From Struthidea cinerea (taxonomy: Eukaryota > Chordata > Aves > Passeriformes > Corcoracidae), in contig VZTI01003366.1 in NCBI GenBank assembly GCA_013397865.1, positions 116,713 through 180,712 of the forward strand: a stretch of 64,000 nt of DNA, given 5' to 3'. The position numbers and the translations under genes are program-made. Numbering within the stretch: the stretch's first letter is position 1; every line of letters begins with the position of its first letter. The notes under the pieces were generated by a model, which ran no database searches, was not told the DNA's origin, and saw nothing but the letters and a program-made list of their open reading frames with translations. Of this stretch, positions 12,301 to 27,300 are shown piece after piece.

Positions 12301-15300
12301 TGCCAGCACACCATTTATGTGGCATCTTTTGCAAGAACTGTTCTTTCTTTTTAGATGGCGCAGTATATTTTAAATAAAAAAAGCATCAAAGAGAGCACGG
12401 AAAGTCTCTCAAGTTCTGAAGGTTTAACCCAGAGTCACATATACAAAATCTTTGACTTTTGACCCCTGAGTACCATGTCCAATTTATTTTTCGAGCAAAT
12501 TCTTCTCTGTTAATCTCAAAAATATACCTGAATAAATCTCCTCCACTGGTAACGCCAGAAATCCATGCCAGATTATGGCCTAGACCCATAATCACTTGAC
12601 TCAAGACACAGATAAGGATACAAGTTTATCAGACGACATGTTTACTAAAGGTGTCACTCATTTATGTACTCAGACTTGAACTGATGACCAGACTGAGGGA
12701 CTGGAAGGACTCCTTCCTTAGGCCAGGTCAGTCTGCAGTACAGCACCGCATAGGACTGTCTGGACTGAAACCAAATGGATCAATTTCTCTTTGTCACAGA
12801 ATCCAAAGCTTTGTATCTTCTAAACAGAATGGCAAAATTTCTTCCAAGGTGTTTAAAAACAGAGTGAGGAGTTCTCTGTGGGACCTACTGGGACTAAAGA
12901 TAGAGATCACCTGTGGGTATCACTCTTAAATATATTTGATTCAGGTTTATTCCAGAAACTAGTGGAAAGATGGAAATTTCCCAGAAGTAAACACTACATT
13001 TTGCAGTGCTCAAAATTATGAAGTAGAGGGTTCCTAATATTTGATAATAGCAAGGCTGGGTATTACTAAATCACATTAACAAATTATTAAAGCCTATTGC
13101 GTTTCATGGCCAGACAATCAATAAATATCTATTTAGATGGTTGTTAAATCTGAGTCTACAGCAGGACATTTATTTGTATTTAATTACTGAAATAAGACAC
13201 ACACAGTGCAACTACACAGTGCTGAACTTCAAAACAGACCAAGTTATTTGAAGCCCAGGTTTCTCAATAAAACTTGATGTCCAAAGAAAAGCTTGTCCTC
13301 AAATGCTGGATGCCAGTAACTGTATAAGGAAAATAAAGATTTGCCCAGGGTGGAAATTATTCTAAAAGTCCAGGTCAAAGCTGCTGAGAGAGCCATTTCA
13401 ACGAGGATTTATCAAGGCCCAAACAGGGTAAGCTCTGTTGTCTGCCACAGGGTGCTTTTTGAAGCCCATGACAGGCAGATATGGTAAGAACATACCAAGT
13501 ATTACCCACGGGGAAGTCCACTGGGCACACTCAGACCTCCAGCTGTGACATGGAAGATGGCCAGTGATATCAACAACAGAGTCGTTCATGTCCTCTTTTC
13601 CAGACCCCTCCTGACCCCTGTCATTTATACAGTCACTGACAGAGACACCAGCTGCATTCAGATCACCTTAATGATGCACTGTAACTATTTCTTTCCACAG
13701 CTGGGAAGCTGGAGGAAGGAAGTCTGGTTCAAGTGGTTTTTTATTTTTGGGAGTTCCCTGTCTGGGAGTACAGACAGATCAACAGACACAGGAGACACCA
13801 ACCACCTTATTAATGCTGAGGTTACAAATTTGGTTAGCTGCCCCATTCTATTCACTTCTGTATTCTGTCATCATGACACATCTGAGCTACTTTGTCATCA
13901 GAGCTTTGTCTTCAGAGGTTCCTCCAGGCACTATCAAGTTACTAGAGGTCATTTTGGATCAGCAATGATTGTCTGTCCTTCACCCCTGAGATGCGATTGC
14001 AAAGGGCTGAGGGTACCGTGCACGGCGATCTCCTTGGTGTCCTGGATGAGGGTGTTGCCCCCAGCGACTTGCACAGTGACAGTGTTCATCCCCTCCGCAG
14101 TGAACATGTACGAGATGCTGCTCTCCAAGGTGATGAGGGGCTGTAGGAGGCAAACACAAATGATAACATCAAAATCAGGGTGAGATTAACTCAGGATCAC
14201 AACATGAACCTGACTAATCCACCAGGCAACAACGTCCTTGCTCCTTGACACAGGTGTGGTGCTACAAGTCTGCATGTCCTGCTAGGGACTAAAGGTGGCC
14301 CAAACACCATCCTGTGAGAAGTGTCCCACAGACAGAGGTTTCTCTCATTTCAGTAAATGTTTCCTAAAACATTCTTCCACTGAACTGCAACCCATTAGCA
14401 TATGGACTCCCCAGCGGCGAGCAATTGCAGAATTAGTGCAGTAGAATGCAGTGTTGTACACACACACCCAGCTCAGCTGCTGTATTTGCTGAAAAAAACC
14501 CAACCTCAAATTGAAAATAAACCAAAGATGCAGATGCTTCTTCAAACAATCCATATTGTTCAGAGTCAGGGCCAGCTTTTGCTTTTATGAGCACAAATCC
14601 ATTTATCTCTCACAGAGCAACACTGCTCAGATCAGAGTGAGGACATCCAGCATTGCCCTGTCCATGCTGCGAGTCTGTAAGCAAGCTGCAACCACAAGCT
14701 GGCAAACTGTGCTAACCAGGCTGAAAGCACGGCGTCATTCCTGCTGACAAGGCTGACTCAATGTGGCTGTGGAAGGGATCCATGCTGGAGCAGCCCATGG
14801 GAAGGGCCCACATTGGAGAAATTAGTGGAAAACTGTCTCCCATGGGAGGGACTCCCTCCCATAAGCAGGCAAAGAGGAGTCCTCCCCCTGAGGAGGAAGG
14901 ATTGGAAGAGACAAACGTGTAATGAACTGATCACAGCCCCCATTCCCTGTCTCCCTGCACTGCTGGGGCAGAAGGAGGCAGAGAATTCAGGAGTGAAGTT
15001 GAGCCTGGGAAGAAAGAAGAAATGCAGGAAAGTGTTTTCAGATTTGGTTTTATTTCTCATTATCCTCTTCTGCTTTGAATGATAATAAATTACTAATTTC
15101 ACAAAGTCAAGGCTGTTTTGTTGTTGTTGTTTTTTTTTTTTTTAAATAATCAGTGGTATCTCTCTGTCATTATTGTGACCTGATTTTGTTATATTTTATG
15201 TATCCTACCCATGCGAGGAGAGGAATGATAGAGTGGCTTTAGTGGGCATCTGGTGTCCAGACAGGGTCAGCCCACCACAATTGAAAATCAAAGGTCCAGC

Positions 15301-18300
15301 CCTCACAGTGCCACTAATCTGACAGCTGGTCTACAGAAAAAGCTCTTCATTTAGAGAAACTACAAAAATGGACATAGTGATACTGATCTCCATTGCAAAA
15401 GCACACAGAGGTCTAAGAGAACAGATAAAGCCATTGTACCATTGCTGTTGTCCCTTCACTACACTGCCAGTTTGTTTTCAAAGGGAAACTTCTAAACTTT
15501 CACCTTCCAGCTCTCACACTTTATCTCATCAGGCTGCCAACCTGACTGCATTTCACAACAGTGGTCACATATGCCATTTTCATAGCCAAATCAAAATTTC
15601 CACTGGCACAGGCCAGACTGGCAAACACATTTCTCTCTCTCTCTCTAGAATACCACCTTCCTTTGACCCCCTCATCCACGAGCTGAAAAAGCAGTAAAAT
15701 CCAAAAAGTCTTATCACATGGCACACACAGTCCAAGGGCGCCAGCTTGTGCCAGCCCTGGAGGCCTAGCTAACATTTACTGAGATATGCACAGACCCTGG
15801 AGAAGCTGAATGGGCCCATATCAAGCTGCAGTGATATCAGCAATCCTCCTGGAGGTTACAGGTTGTGGTTCTGTGCAAAGGCAGATAAGAGGATGCAATC
15901 TGGCCTTTAAAATTACATTTTTTTCTTTTTGAATGTGTGTATGCTGGACATTCCATTATCATGGATGATTTCACCTCCATCATGGAGTTTTAACATTCAG
16001 CCAACTCTTTAATTTTAATTCAAGAACCAAGACCTGGAAACTAACTGTAAATTAAATCAAGTAGTCTAAGGTTCATTTGCTCAAACCTATTAGACAGCTG
16101 GATACATTTATTAAACTGGACCTGTGTTAATCCAGGCAAATTGGCCTTTGGGCATACCACAAAAATCAGTACAGTAGAAAATCAGTACAGGAGTTTCAGC
16201 AGGGTGGGGAGACCAGTAGAGGAGTCTCAGCCAGGTCATTTGAGTCTAAGACAACATTGTCCCATGCAGCAGCACAGAGAGTGAGACTGCACAGTGACAT
16301 GAGACACATCTGGTTCTGCCTGGGATGGCTATGGGCTGAATGGGAAAAGAAGCTGCAATCCCTCAGCATGGAACTAAAATATATCATCTAATAATACCAG
16401 TCACAATATTACACACCTCATCCTTTAATTCAGTGTCCCCATCTTCCACCTGTACTCAGACACCATCGTTTAGTCATGAGTGGGCACAGAGAAGGATCTG
16501 ACATACACATTAAACATCCCAGGAGGAATTTTGATGTGATACAGACTGCTGTTCTGAAAAAAGGTGGCTGATACACTTATGTCTATATCCTTTGCCATAA
16601 TTCTGTCAGAGTTAAAGCACATTCCATGAGGTAGCTGGAGATAATGCTTTGCAAATATTGAAAAGTGCTCTGGGTCTGAGATTCAGACACTGGTAAGTGG
16701 CACCATGTTTACTATTCCATATTTCAGCAATCATGCCAAGGTGTCAAAAGGATCAGCTACTCCATGTGAGCTATGTCCAAAGTATCCATCCCAAAGACAT
16801 CTATATCTGCTTGTACTCTGGTGCCTATGGGTTTGAAATTTAAGCTAGAAGATGAAACAGATCATATTTCCAACCCAGAAGCAAGCACTGTGAGAACTGC
16901 ACAGAAATCTTCAGCAAACACCACTGCTGCTGTACCTTTTTTAGGTTACTTTCTATTTCCAAAACTCTTTTTAAAGCCCTATTCACAATCAACTTCTGTA
17001 GTAAGGACAAAAACAATAGCAGGAAAACTCTACACTGGAAGGCTTAAGCAGGTGATCAAGTTACCAGCACCTAAATTGACTCAGATGTACTTTAATGGTT
17101 CTCCGTGTGTGAGCACTGAGCCAAAAATATCTGAACTGTAATGTGATTTTGTATCCCTGCATTTCAATGCAGTATAACCTATGTGGAATTACCAGGTACT
17201 TGCAATGGATGTGCATATGTGGGTGGTTGCCATAGTTCAGCTGGGGCACAGCAACTTGCCAAGTTACAGTAAATATTTTTTGCTCCTGAGCTCTTCCAGT
17301 GCCTCAATTATGCTTCCACAAAAAAAAAAAAGTTCTTACAGTGAGCTTCCTAACTGGATGTAAAATCCCAGTAGAAGCAGCACTTACTGTTTTTATTTTG
17401 CCTCTCCTGATATTGTTGGTAGCTAGGGTAAGAGGTTAAAACTAAGCAGCTTTGTCAAAGAGAAAACAAAATACTTGTGCGCCTATTTTTTATCTCAAGT
17501 TTTACATACTTCATGTAAAAATCCCCGTTTCTTTCTGCTGCGATCTCACCTCAGTGCACACGTTCAATTGCAAATGTAGACAATGACATGACTTAAATTG
17601 CTTCTGTAAATAACAGCAGAAACTACATTGTAAAATTAACAGCTGTACATTTCACAACTGTAAGAATGGAGAATAGTGCCTGTCTCACTCCTAAAGCCCG
17701 CAATAAAAACTGCAGCTAATAAGCAATCCTGCTCTCTCCATTTAAAAGCATGATGTTAACTTGTAGTTTCACTTACTTTAACTATTGATAAAGAAGCTCT
17801 TCATAGTACATAGTTACAATACACATCATTTGAAAATTCACTACAAAGAAGTCTCATCTCCCTCTTGAACACAGCCAGACTCTTCAGCTTGAAATTCTAG
17901 ATGTGACTGTTTATTTGAACACCAAGAGCTTTAAAGCCCTGTGTTGGAATCCAGCACTATGTACTGCACACTGGTGCATAATGGAAACCCCCTTGGTTAT
18001 TTGAACACCAGCAGTTTTTAAACACTGTGTTGAAAGCCAGCATTATTCCATACATAGTTCAGTTAAGTTGCAAGTGAATGCTGGTAATAACAGTGGTCTT
18101 CAAATCTCAGGGCTGATAACAACCAGATGTAGAAAGTAATGACTCCTCAGAACAACACAAGATAGAAGGAAATAAATTCACAAAGGTTGAAGTTCAGATA
18201 ATAACAACCCTTTTCAGACGAGGAAAAAACTAAAACACAAAACAGGCAAAGGCAAAAAGTTTTTATTAGGGCTGAGAAAGTTCCCTGTCTGTTGTGAAAA

Positions 18301-21300
18301 GCTTAGGAAGAAAAAATGAACCAAAGGGTATCTGTACCTTGGTGCTGTTGCCAAACCACCAGAAGTAGGTAAGTGTGCCTGCCTGGCTGGGCCAAACCAC
18401 TGCAGTAATGTTGACATCCTTATTTCTGATGGCAACAAAGGGGACACTCAGATGGACGTGCTCCACTGGACCTGTGGGAAGAGAGTTCATTATTAAAGGT
18501 TTTGAGTTAAATCCTCCCTGCACAGTTGTGAACAGCAAGGATCTTTCCTTTAAATAAATCAGAAGTCTTATGTCAGCAGCGAGAGTCTAGTTTAGAAATA
18601 AGAGAATTTCAGCAGTCAATAAACAACAGAAAAAGATAATCAGATTTAAAAATACATATTTTTGTCCCCTCTTATGCACATTTTCCACAGTGCTAATTTT
18701 CAGAGGGTCAGCACTGTGTTTAGAAGAATTTTTTAAATGTATTTTGAAGAAGAACAATGAACCGGCTTTGTTTTATACAGGAAAGCTGCTATAGAAATCC
18801 ACAGGGATAGGACATAAGAAAGGGATAGGACACAAGAGAGAAAGAAGGTTTTTTCTTGAAAATATAACCACTGAGCTACTAAGATTTGTGGGAAGATAAT
18901 TTTAGCCAAGATGGCTTAAATCTGGTTATATAAGAGGCATTTATGACTTGATTAAATACCCCCGACAGTTTTCTAGAAGGTCTCCAAAATAAAGACTCAT
19001 GATTTTGGAAATCCTTGGTAACTTTTTGACTTAGACCTGACCTTGAGAAGCCTTTGGGGAGTCAGTTACCCCTAGTAAAACATCAGGAACCACTTGAAAG
19101 ATGTGTCCATTGGCGTAAGAGAGCATGTAACTGTCAGAAGCACTCGGTTCTGAAAGACTTAAAAAATAACAAACCACCATGCAAAGTTGTATCTAATAAA
19201 TGCAAATGCCCAGAATAAATCCAGGGCATGAAGCCCTGAATTCAGAAGGCACTTCCTCTCTAGAAAAAACAACATGTGTAAAACATACTGAGGTTTTGTT
19301 TGGTAGTTTGTTTAAAGCTTTACTATCTCCATTATTTTTCTTCTTGTTTAATCTTTTGTTTTGGCTGGTACTGAATTTCAGCTGATAACTGCTGCCCATC
19401 AGACAGTGTAACTTTCTTTAAGGGTTGTACCTTTAAAACACAGCAAACTGACAGACTGTCCCTGCGAGATGGAAAGGACAAAATAAGAAAAGTCAGATTC
19501 TTTTTTTTTTAATAAGACATTCATTCTGGGAAGCAGGAAATTTGGTGATTTTAACTGAGACAATCCTCTTGTGTTACCTCTCAGCTCTTCAAGCACAAAA
19601 TGGGGACATTAATCAGTTCTCCATCTACTTGGATTACAAAGATTGCGGAGAGCAAGAGCTGTTCTTTTACCACTGGAACATAGAGCTCCAAGCACAAAAG
19701 GACCCTGTTCTTGCCTTCGGCTCCTTATAAACTTGATCTTTTCTCCCCCGCTTTTCCCAAGAGGTCTCTACCAGCAAGTCACAACTGAACTCTGACCATA
19801 GGAAGTACTCTGGGTTTGCAGGAATAGCAGGCTCCCCCAAATATTTTGTGACAGTGCATGTAACAGGAAAATAAATAATATCTCTGCTTCCTTTAAGTAT
19901 CAAGATAAGTGGCTTGACAGCAGATTCCAGAAAGCTGAAAAGTTGACTGGCTGCTAATAAAGCTGCAGAGAAAAAATTAATGTTGCTTGAGGCCAAGAAG
20001 CCTTTTTCTCTCTTTTCTTTTTAGCACAGGATCCCAGTACCAGACAGATAGTATAATAAGAATGATTCGCAGGCATTTTTGTCTGTTCATCTGAGCTTCA
20101 AGGTCAAACCTCCTATATTGACCAGTACATCCAAATATATCAAAAGTTTAGTACTAGGTGTCATCTTATTTCAGCACTTGCATGAGTGTAAGTGCTTGCA
20201 AAATATTTCCCTAGAGATAATGATAATAAATTGGCCACCTAAGAATGCTATAAAACTCAAAGGAGAGACCTGAAAGGTCGATGAAGAAAAGAGTGGAGCA
20301 GAAAAAACAGGCCAAGGAACTGTCCCTTGTTGCATTCTGCTTTAAAATCATCACCATGAAAAAGTAGTTCCTTTGAGAAAAATCAGATAATCCATACAAA
20401 TCTGGTTGTTATTACCAGGTAACCATCCCTTTTGTCAGCTAATGGCCCAAGGTGAAGGAAAAACAGTTAATGCTCTAATAACAGGTTGTTAAGTGCAGCC
20501 ATGATTGACTTTGAGGGAATTATGAGCATAATAAAAGCTTCAAGGAACATTTATTCCTTCACACAGGGAGCTGGAAATTAAAATGGAGAAAAAAGTTCTT
20601 GAGATTTGGAAATTTCAAATGTGCTTCCTTTCAGCAGAAAAGCCCAAGTAAAAGCAGGATGTAAGACATTCTGACAGATAAAGAGGGAAGGCAGGCATGG
20701 CTATGATCTCCATTAGGGGCAAAATTGACGGGGTACATCTGAACACAGAAAATCTAATAGTCTGAGAGTAGATCAAAGAACTGGGCTCTTTTTGGTCTCA
20801 TCCTGCATTCCACACTCTCTGCTCTCTCCTGTGGCTTTGAGAAGTTAACTGAGAGCTCTATATTTGAGTTTGCTCATGTGTCAACAGGAGAGAAATCATG
20901 ATCTACCAAACATTGGTAGATCATGATTGGCATTGATCTACCAAACAGGACAGAAGCATCAGGGATGCATGTCAAACACATGAAATGTGAAAAGCAGCAC
21001 ATCAGCACTCAGTACATTCATATCTCAGGAAGCATGCTCAGCATAATGCTTTTATTTCATTAAATTAGCACTGTCAACTCTGAAATTCTGAATAAGAGAC
21101 TCCAAATTTAGTAGTTTAATCCAATCCTTTTGAATGAGACACGTATTGAAAATAAACACACAGACTTTGTTTCATATGCTGCTTGGTCTCTGATGCTTTC
21201 AGAAAGCCCAATAGACACTTTCAAACTTTTCTCCGTAACTCTGAGGACTGCAAATATCCTTGTGTTAAAAATACCCCTTCCCTTTCCCTTCATTCAATAA

Positions 21301-24300
21301 AGTCTGCTTAAGTTGGAAGAGTGTCTAGAAGCCCAAGCCTTTGGAAGAGCATGAGCTGCACGTGTGTGTGGGTTTTCACCTATTCTTAGGCCCCACTGAA
21401 GCTGAAGGGACTTTCAGTGAGGTCAGATTTTCACCCAAGGAATCTGGCAGGTGGAAGTACTCACAGACCACATGCAGGAACAGGACAGCAGTGTCTGAGC
21501 CCAGGCTGTTCTCTGCATACGCCGTCACCTGGAAGATTCCAGCACTCTTATACACGTGCCGGATGCCATCCTCCACGGGGCTGAAATTGGCATAGGATAC
21601 TGCAATGCCATCTCCAAAATCAAGCTGGATGTTTGTCCTTTGGAGATCACCCTGCAACAGAGAAGGCTGGATAGGAAACTGGCTAATAAAAAAGGATTTA
21701 TATTACCCTCGATCCCACTTAGTTCCACTTCAGCAGCATGGACACAAAGTTGTAACTTTTCAAAAAAAGCTGAACTTTGTTCTGTCATTCCCCAAAGTGG
21801 CCAGACACAGACAGCAAAAGACCAACAGCCCATCCTAAGGTAACTGAAACAGGTGACATGAATCATCTCTTGCAAATATCCACCCCTGATGATCGTGAGT
21901 TTAGAAGACTAGTTTCAGCTAGACATGCAGCTTCAGGATGGCTGAATTTATACAGGTTGAGTCCCACGTTGAGGACTGACAGGTTTTTTTTGTCTAATGT
22001 CAGTCAACACAGAGAAAGGGCCTGGATACACAGGAGAACGGAGCAGATGATGAGAAAATCTCTTCTAGGATTACTGTCAATGACAGTTATTAAATGAAGG
22101 AGGGAAAAACAGACAAGAGATTCCAGTACCACAGGTATTGTCTAGAGACAGAAGTTGCACTAGTTGAGCTTAAATCATGCTTTAAACTACTGTAGTTGAA
22201 CGGTAGAAGTGTCTGTTTTCTCAGTTTCTTGAAGCCTTATTTTATACTTGCCCCCAGCTGACTAATGTAACACAAAACAAGGCTAATTTAAACAAAGCTA
22301 AAGCCCACTGCAGTGATTTCACTAAACTGAAATAAAACTACAACTCAGATTAAATCTCTGTAGCTTTAGCTTTCTGCATATATATAAGATGTGTTGGGCC
22401 AAGTAATTTCCTTTCATGAGAGATCTGCACTGTATTCACTGTGGGTGAAGAAGACACCACTACATTTTGGAGATGTTCCTAGCTCCAAACTGAAGTCAAT
22501 TCCTAGATATATTGAGGATGTAATCTGAAAGTAATTAAAAAAAAAAAAAAAAAAAAAATTGAAAAATCTCTGCTGATAAATTTACCTTTTTTTATGGGAA
22601 ATTCAGAAATATTTTACAGTCATCTCATAAACACCATTATAGCTGCAAATGCACAGGGAGCACACACAAGAAGCCAGACCACAATGAAGGAGGTCCCCTG
22701 TGTAGATAAGCAGGACCTCAGCAGCCCTCACAGACTTTATCCTCCTCACAGACTATACCTGCACGAAGAAAGCAGAGTGCAGGAATGGTATTTTTCAGAT
22801 ATGAATTTACTTTGAGTATGTACTTGGGGTCTTCAGATACTCATATAACCAGGATTATTGCATGTAGTTTTTGAAATATGGATATTTGGTTATATATGTT
22901 AGATCTTTCTCCTTCCTTGCTCCATCATTCCCATTCCATGGGAGCCAGGGCAGTTTTGGCTATTGACTTGATCAGGGCACCATTTTCACCTCTGCCCTAC
23001 TAGGACATTAAAAATTCAGTACAAACCAAAGAGCAATCAGAAAGGACTAAAGTGGTAGTGACACTAAAACATACCTGTAATATTGAGTAGTCAATAACAT
23101 CCTTTACACAGAGAGTTTTTAAAGTCACTCTAAAAAATTCTCTGGCAGGAGCAAAATCACACTCTTGGGATATTCAGTTATTTGATAGAAAGGCTCCCAC
23201 AGCTTGTTAAACCTTTCAAAACCACTTCTCAAGGGAATGCACTAAGACCACAAGTTCATCTCATGCGGAAGATACTGAACAGAGGATAAAAATTTGATCT
23301 AGGCTGGATTCATCCCTGATGACCTCAGGCTGAAATCTCTTGCACCAACCATGGCAGCTCATCTCCCTTGCCTGACAATTCTCTTTTCTATTTCCTTCTT
23401 GCTTCTCCAATATGATTCTATCTGAAATGAGAAGGTTTCACATAGAGAAGCAGGAACAGATTTTTCATGACTAAACAGCAGCAGATAAACTTTTCACCCA
23501 ATTATGAGCTGGGTCTTCAATGCAAAGCCTGCCCATCACACTAATCCTGTTTTCTTTTTCCTTTCCATACCTCTGTATCCAGTATATAAAATACTAAAAC
23601 AAGCATGCTAGTCCCACACAAAGATGTCAGATATTCTGGAGTTTATAAATATAAATTAAAATAGAAGGCAAGTGGAGGCATTTCAAAAGGAAAGAGACAT
23701 CATTGCTATCCATATACATTCAAAAGGCATTTTATTGCTTTAAGCCCCGTAAGTGACTAAGAGGGAAGAAGTTATGGCCTGTCACAGAGATTGGAGCTCT
23801 GAGTATGGAAATCAGTGAACAGACATGGTCAAGAACACTACTCCACAACAGCTATTTGGCAGTTTATGCTTTTTTGTGATCAAAACCAAACTCAGATTTA
23901 AAAAAAAAAAAAGTCTAAAAAGGTTATCTCCTCATGTTCTCTTGCATGTATACACAGTCCAAATCACAGTCCAGCCCCGCATTTCTGAAAACACTGCAAA
24001 GCCATCAGTCATTCTGCACTTCTTTGTCCATAGTCATTGCCACACACGTATTCTGAATACCACTGTGAAGAATACTACTAAAGCTAATTCTCTAAATCCT
24101 GCAAAACCCAGTTTTTGATTAACTATGATGAAGTCTTCATTTACTATTGACAGGCTAAAGGTCAGTCACCTCCATATAGTGAGGGTGTGTAGTAGAAGGC
24201 AGGAAAGAACTGCTGGCTCATCAGGGCTAGTCTGATACAGCTGAATGGAGACCACACAGATGTATCCACAGGAGGGCTGGTCTGGCTGCTGTTCGGCTCA

Positions 24301-27300
24301 GACGGGAAGTGTAAACTTAGGTACAAAACAACCACCAGTAAACAGACTGACCAGAGAAGGTGGAGGAAGCCAGGAATGAATCTGTATGGCAGCAAGGTAA
24401 GTAATAATTAAGACCTCTACAGAAATTATTTCTTCCAACTCATAAGGAATTCTTTGACCACAATTCTTCTCAGGTTCACACTAAAAGACTGGAACACTTT
24501 TGTCCAAAATCTCAGTGTTCCTTTTCTTTTCTTCTTGAAAGTCTATTCTTTTAAGAAACAAATCACACAAAATCAACACACCACTCTCTGTGGAATAAGC
24601 TGTTCACCTACAGAGACATCTTCCTGAAGACCCTCTTCCCTTAGAAAAAAAAAGGTTGTTTCAGTGAAATGTTTTTCCAACTACCATTATTTTTCCAACA
24701 ATGGACATGAGAGTGAACACCCTCACATATTTATTCAGCTGCCTCTTCAATCTCTGAAGCCTTGCAAAGATTCCACTCTTCAGCGACTTTGACTGCTGCC
24801 GTATTCCCCATCTGTTTACCATTCTTCGTACGCAGCAGTTCCACTTGAGTTCCTTAATAAATTACTAGCTGATTCCTAATTTTCAGATTATATCTGTTCT
24901 TTTCTGAACTCCCACTCATAGTGTCTATACAAATTGTCTTACCGTGTCAAGTCTGCAGAATATGAAAGAAGCAGCAAGCAGACAAGAAATCCCCCTTGTG
25001 TAAAAGCAGAGTATGCATGAACCTCTGAGGAAGTAGTAAAGAGGCCCTGTCAGATTAGTGTGGTCCCAGTGCAACACTTAGCTACTATATAAGTATTTAA
25101 TTTAGTGTGAGAGTGTCTGTCTGTCTGTGGGTGGTCTGCCTCAGCTGTCTCCAGGTCCTGCCCCAAAATAACAGACACAGGACAGAAAATGTGACAAAAA
25201 ACAGTTGTGTTTGTCCAGCACCACCTCAGTCCCTGGCCAGAAGAGCCTCAACATTTTGATGCTTTTGGCATAAGCATGGTGTCACTTATGCTGCTGCTGG
25301 CTACAGAGGGAACTGTACCAGTAGACAAATACAATAGATATGGGCTGGGGAGCTCAGAGGTGCTTTGAGGAGACCCAATTCCTACTGCAAAACAACAGTG
25401 CCCCTCACTGCTCCCTGTGAGTGTGAACATGTTTCCCAGTGTTCTTAACCTTCCCCAGAAAAGCTGAAGTTAAAGCTTTGCACCCCAGATACAGAATTGC
25501 TCACCACAGAAACACCACTTCTGATTCACAAACTCCATAAACTGCAGTTCGCTGGAGGTGGCAAGAAGTGAGTGGGAAAATAAATTTTTTGACCAGCTCT
25601 ATCTTTCTTCAGCATTAACTTCATCATCACTGATAGACAAGATAACCAAATGCCTTTGGTGTGACCCAATACGACCTGCTTTTATGTGCCACTATAGCCC
25701 TCAATTCTCTTAAATTCCTTAATTCTCATAAATCTCAAGACCATTCACCTTTTCATGATCCCCCTTGACTGCTATTTTCCTCTCAGCAACCTGAAAAGTG
25801 AAGGAAAAGAATTCCAGTCCTGCCACACAGAGAGAAGTTTGCTGAGACCACTGACACACCTCTTCCATAAGGATGACGAAGGTGGCATTGTGTCCCTGCT
25901 CCATGACCAGCTTCCCATCAGAAGTGAGGATGTGCAATCCCCGCGGTGCTTTTCCAGGGCATTTCTCCATCTTGGCCATGTACTTCTCTCGCAAGCCATC
26001 TGTGCAGTTGTTAGACACAATCCTTCGGTACCTGGGGAACAGTAACAAAAGGACACTGGGCTCAGACAGTGGGCGAAAAAGTTCCTCTGTTTTGTTTTTG
26101 CTTTGTCTCTCCACATTAATGCATGTGTTTTTTCAAAGGCTAACTGCCTGCGTGATCCCCTCTCTGGAAGCAAGAATCAAAGAAACCCAACACTTTATTA
26201 AATGGGTGAAAGCCAAGCCAATCACAGTCCAACCTTCTCCAGAGATTCTCAGCAGCATCACTGACAAGAGACACATTGTGGAGGTGAATTACCCTGCCCT
26301 GCTAAAAGGCAGAGAATTCCTCCAACTCTTCAATGCCTGCAGGATTGCATCCTGCATCCCAGCTTTTTAATTATGCCTTTTATTAGGTTTTGTGTGCCTC
26401 TATTGGGCTAGAGGGCACTTGAAAAATATGCCAAGGGCTTTGCCCGGTTCAGTTTTAAAATGATTTGAGGTATGGGTTTTTCTCTGGGCTCTTCTTGGAA
26501 GAGGTTGGCTAAAGAGCAAGACAACTGGCTATTCCCAGTGTAGTTGAGGGGTGTTAACCCTTTCTATTAATTTCACACCAACCCCAACTATTTTCTTGTT
26601 GCTCTCTGTCACAAAGACTACAAGAAGTCATACTGGCCAGGGCTCCTGTAATTACATCCCATATTTAAAGCAACTTTTCAGTTGAAAGGGGGTCTCTGAG
26701 GTCAAATGCCTCCAGACTCCCAGCAGCCTCACTTCATCCAGCCACCTGCACCAACCAGCCAGGAACAGGGCTGATTCCTGCCATAACCATCGAGTAGGCA
26801 GGACACATGACCCAGAATCAGCCCTACAAAACCTGCAGGGTCTGCCCTGTCCTTGAAGGAACATTGCAATTTTGCACCAGCCAGCGAAACCCAAGTCTCA
26901 CAGCATTTCTTGCATGATAGTAGAGCATTTGCAAAGTGATGCTGCCATAATAAGCCAACACTTGTCATCTGTTCCGGGTCAGACCAGGAGAAATCAGCAC
27001 ACGAAGCTTGTCTGAAATGCAAGGCATTGTATGTACAAAGTGAAAATGGCAGAGGAAAAAAAACATAAAAGAGGCTAGAAATTGCTCATTTGAGCCTTCC
27101 TAGAAGCTGATATAAATAGGAGCTGTAAGATAGTAAGAGGCTCAATAAAATACAGTGTGAAATACCTCAAACCTATCCTTTTAAATGTTCAGCTGTCTCT
27201 CAGATAGACCTTTTTGATTTGTGTTTTAATTTTGCAACAAAGGGAAGCTCCAAGTCTAGGCTCCAGGGATCACACATCACTTGATAGCAATGCAATATCT

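Noticed and set aside
13545..14183. 212-codon plus-strand open frame
   Set aside because: It runs antisense across the SORCS3 exon at 14017-14140, whose coding constraint keeps the opposite frame open. No domain, and no splice or start context.
21556..21843. Overlapping plus-strand open frames of 77-95 codons
   Set aside because: They are shadows of the first PKD exon on the minus strand and of its flanking intron.
22537..22558. Poly-A tail of a processed pseudogene
   Set aside because: No gene-like sequence or flanking direct repeat was seen next to the A run.
25873..26370. 165-codon plus-strand open frame
   Set aside because: It overlaps the 10CC exon (25860-26031) in antisense and then runs into intron. 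Coding signal belongs to the minus strand.
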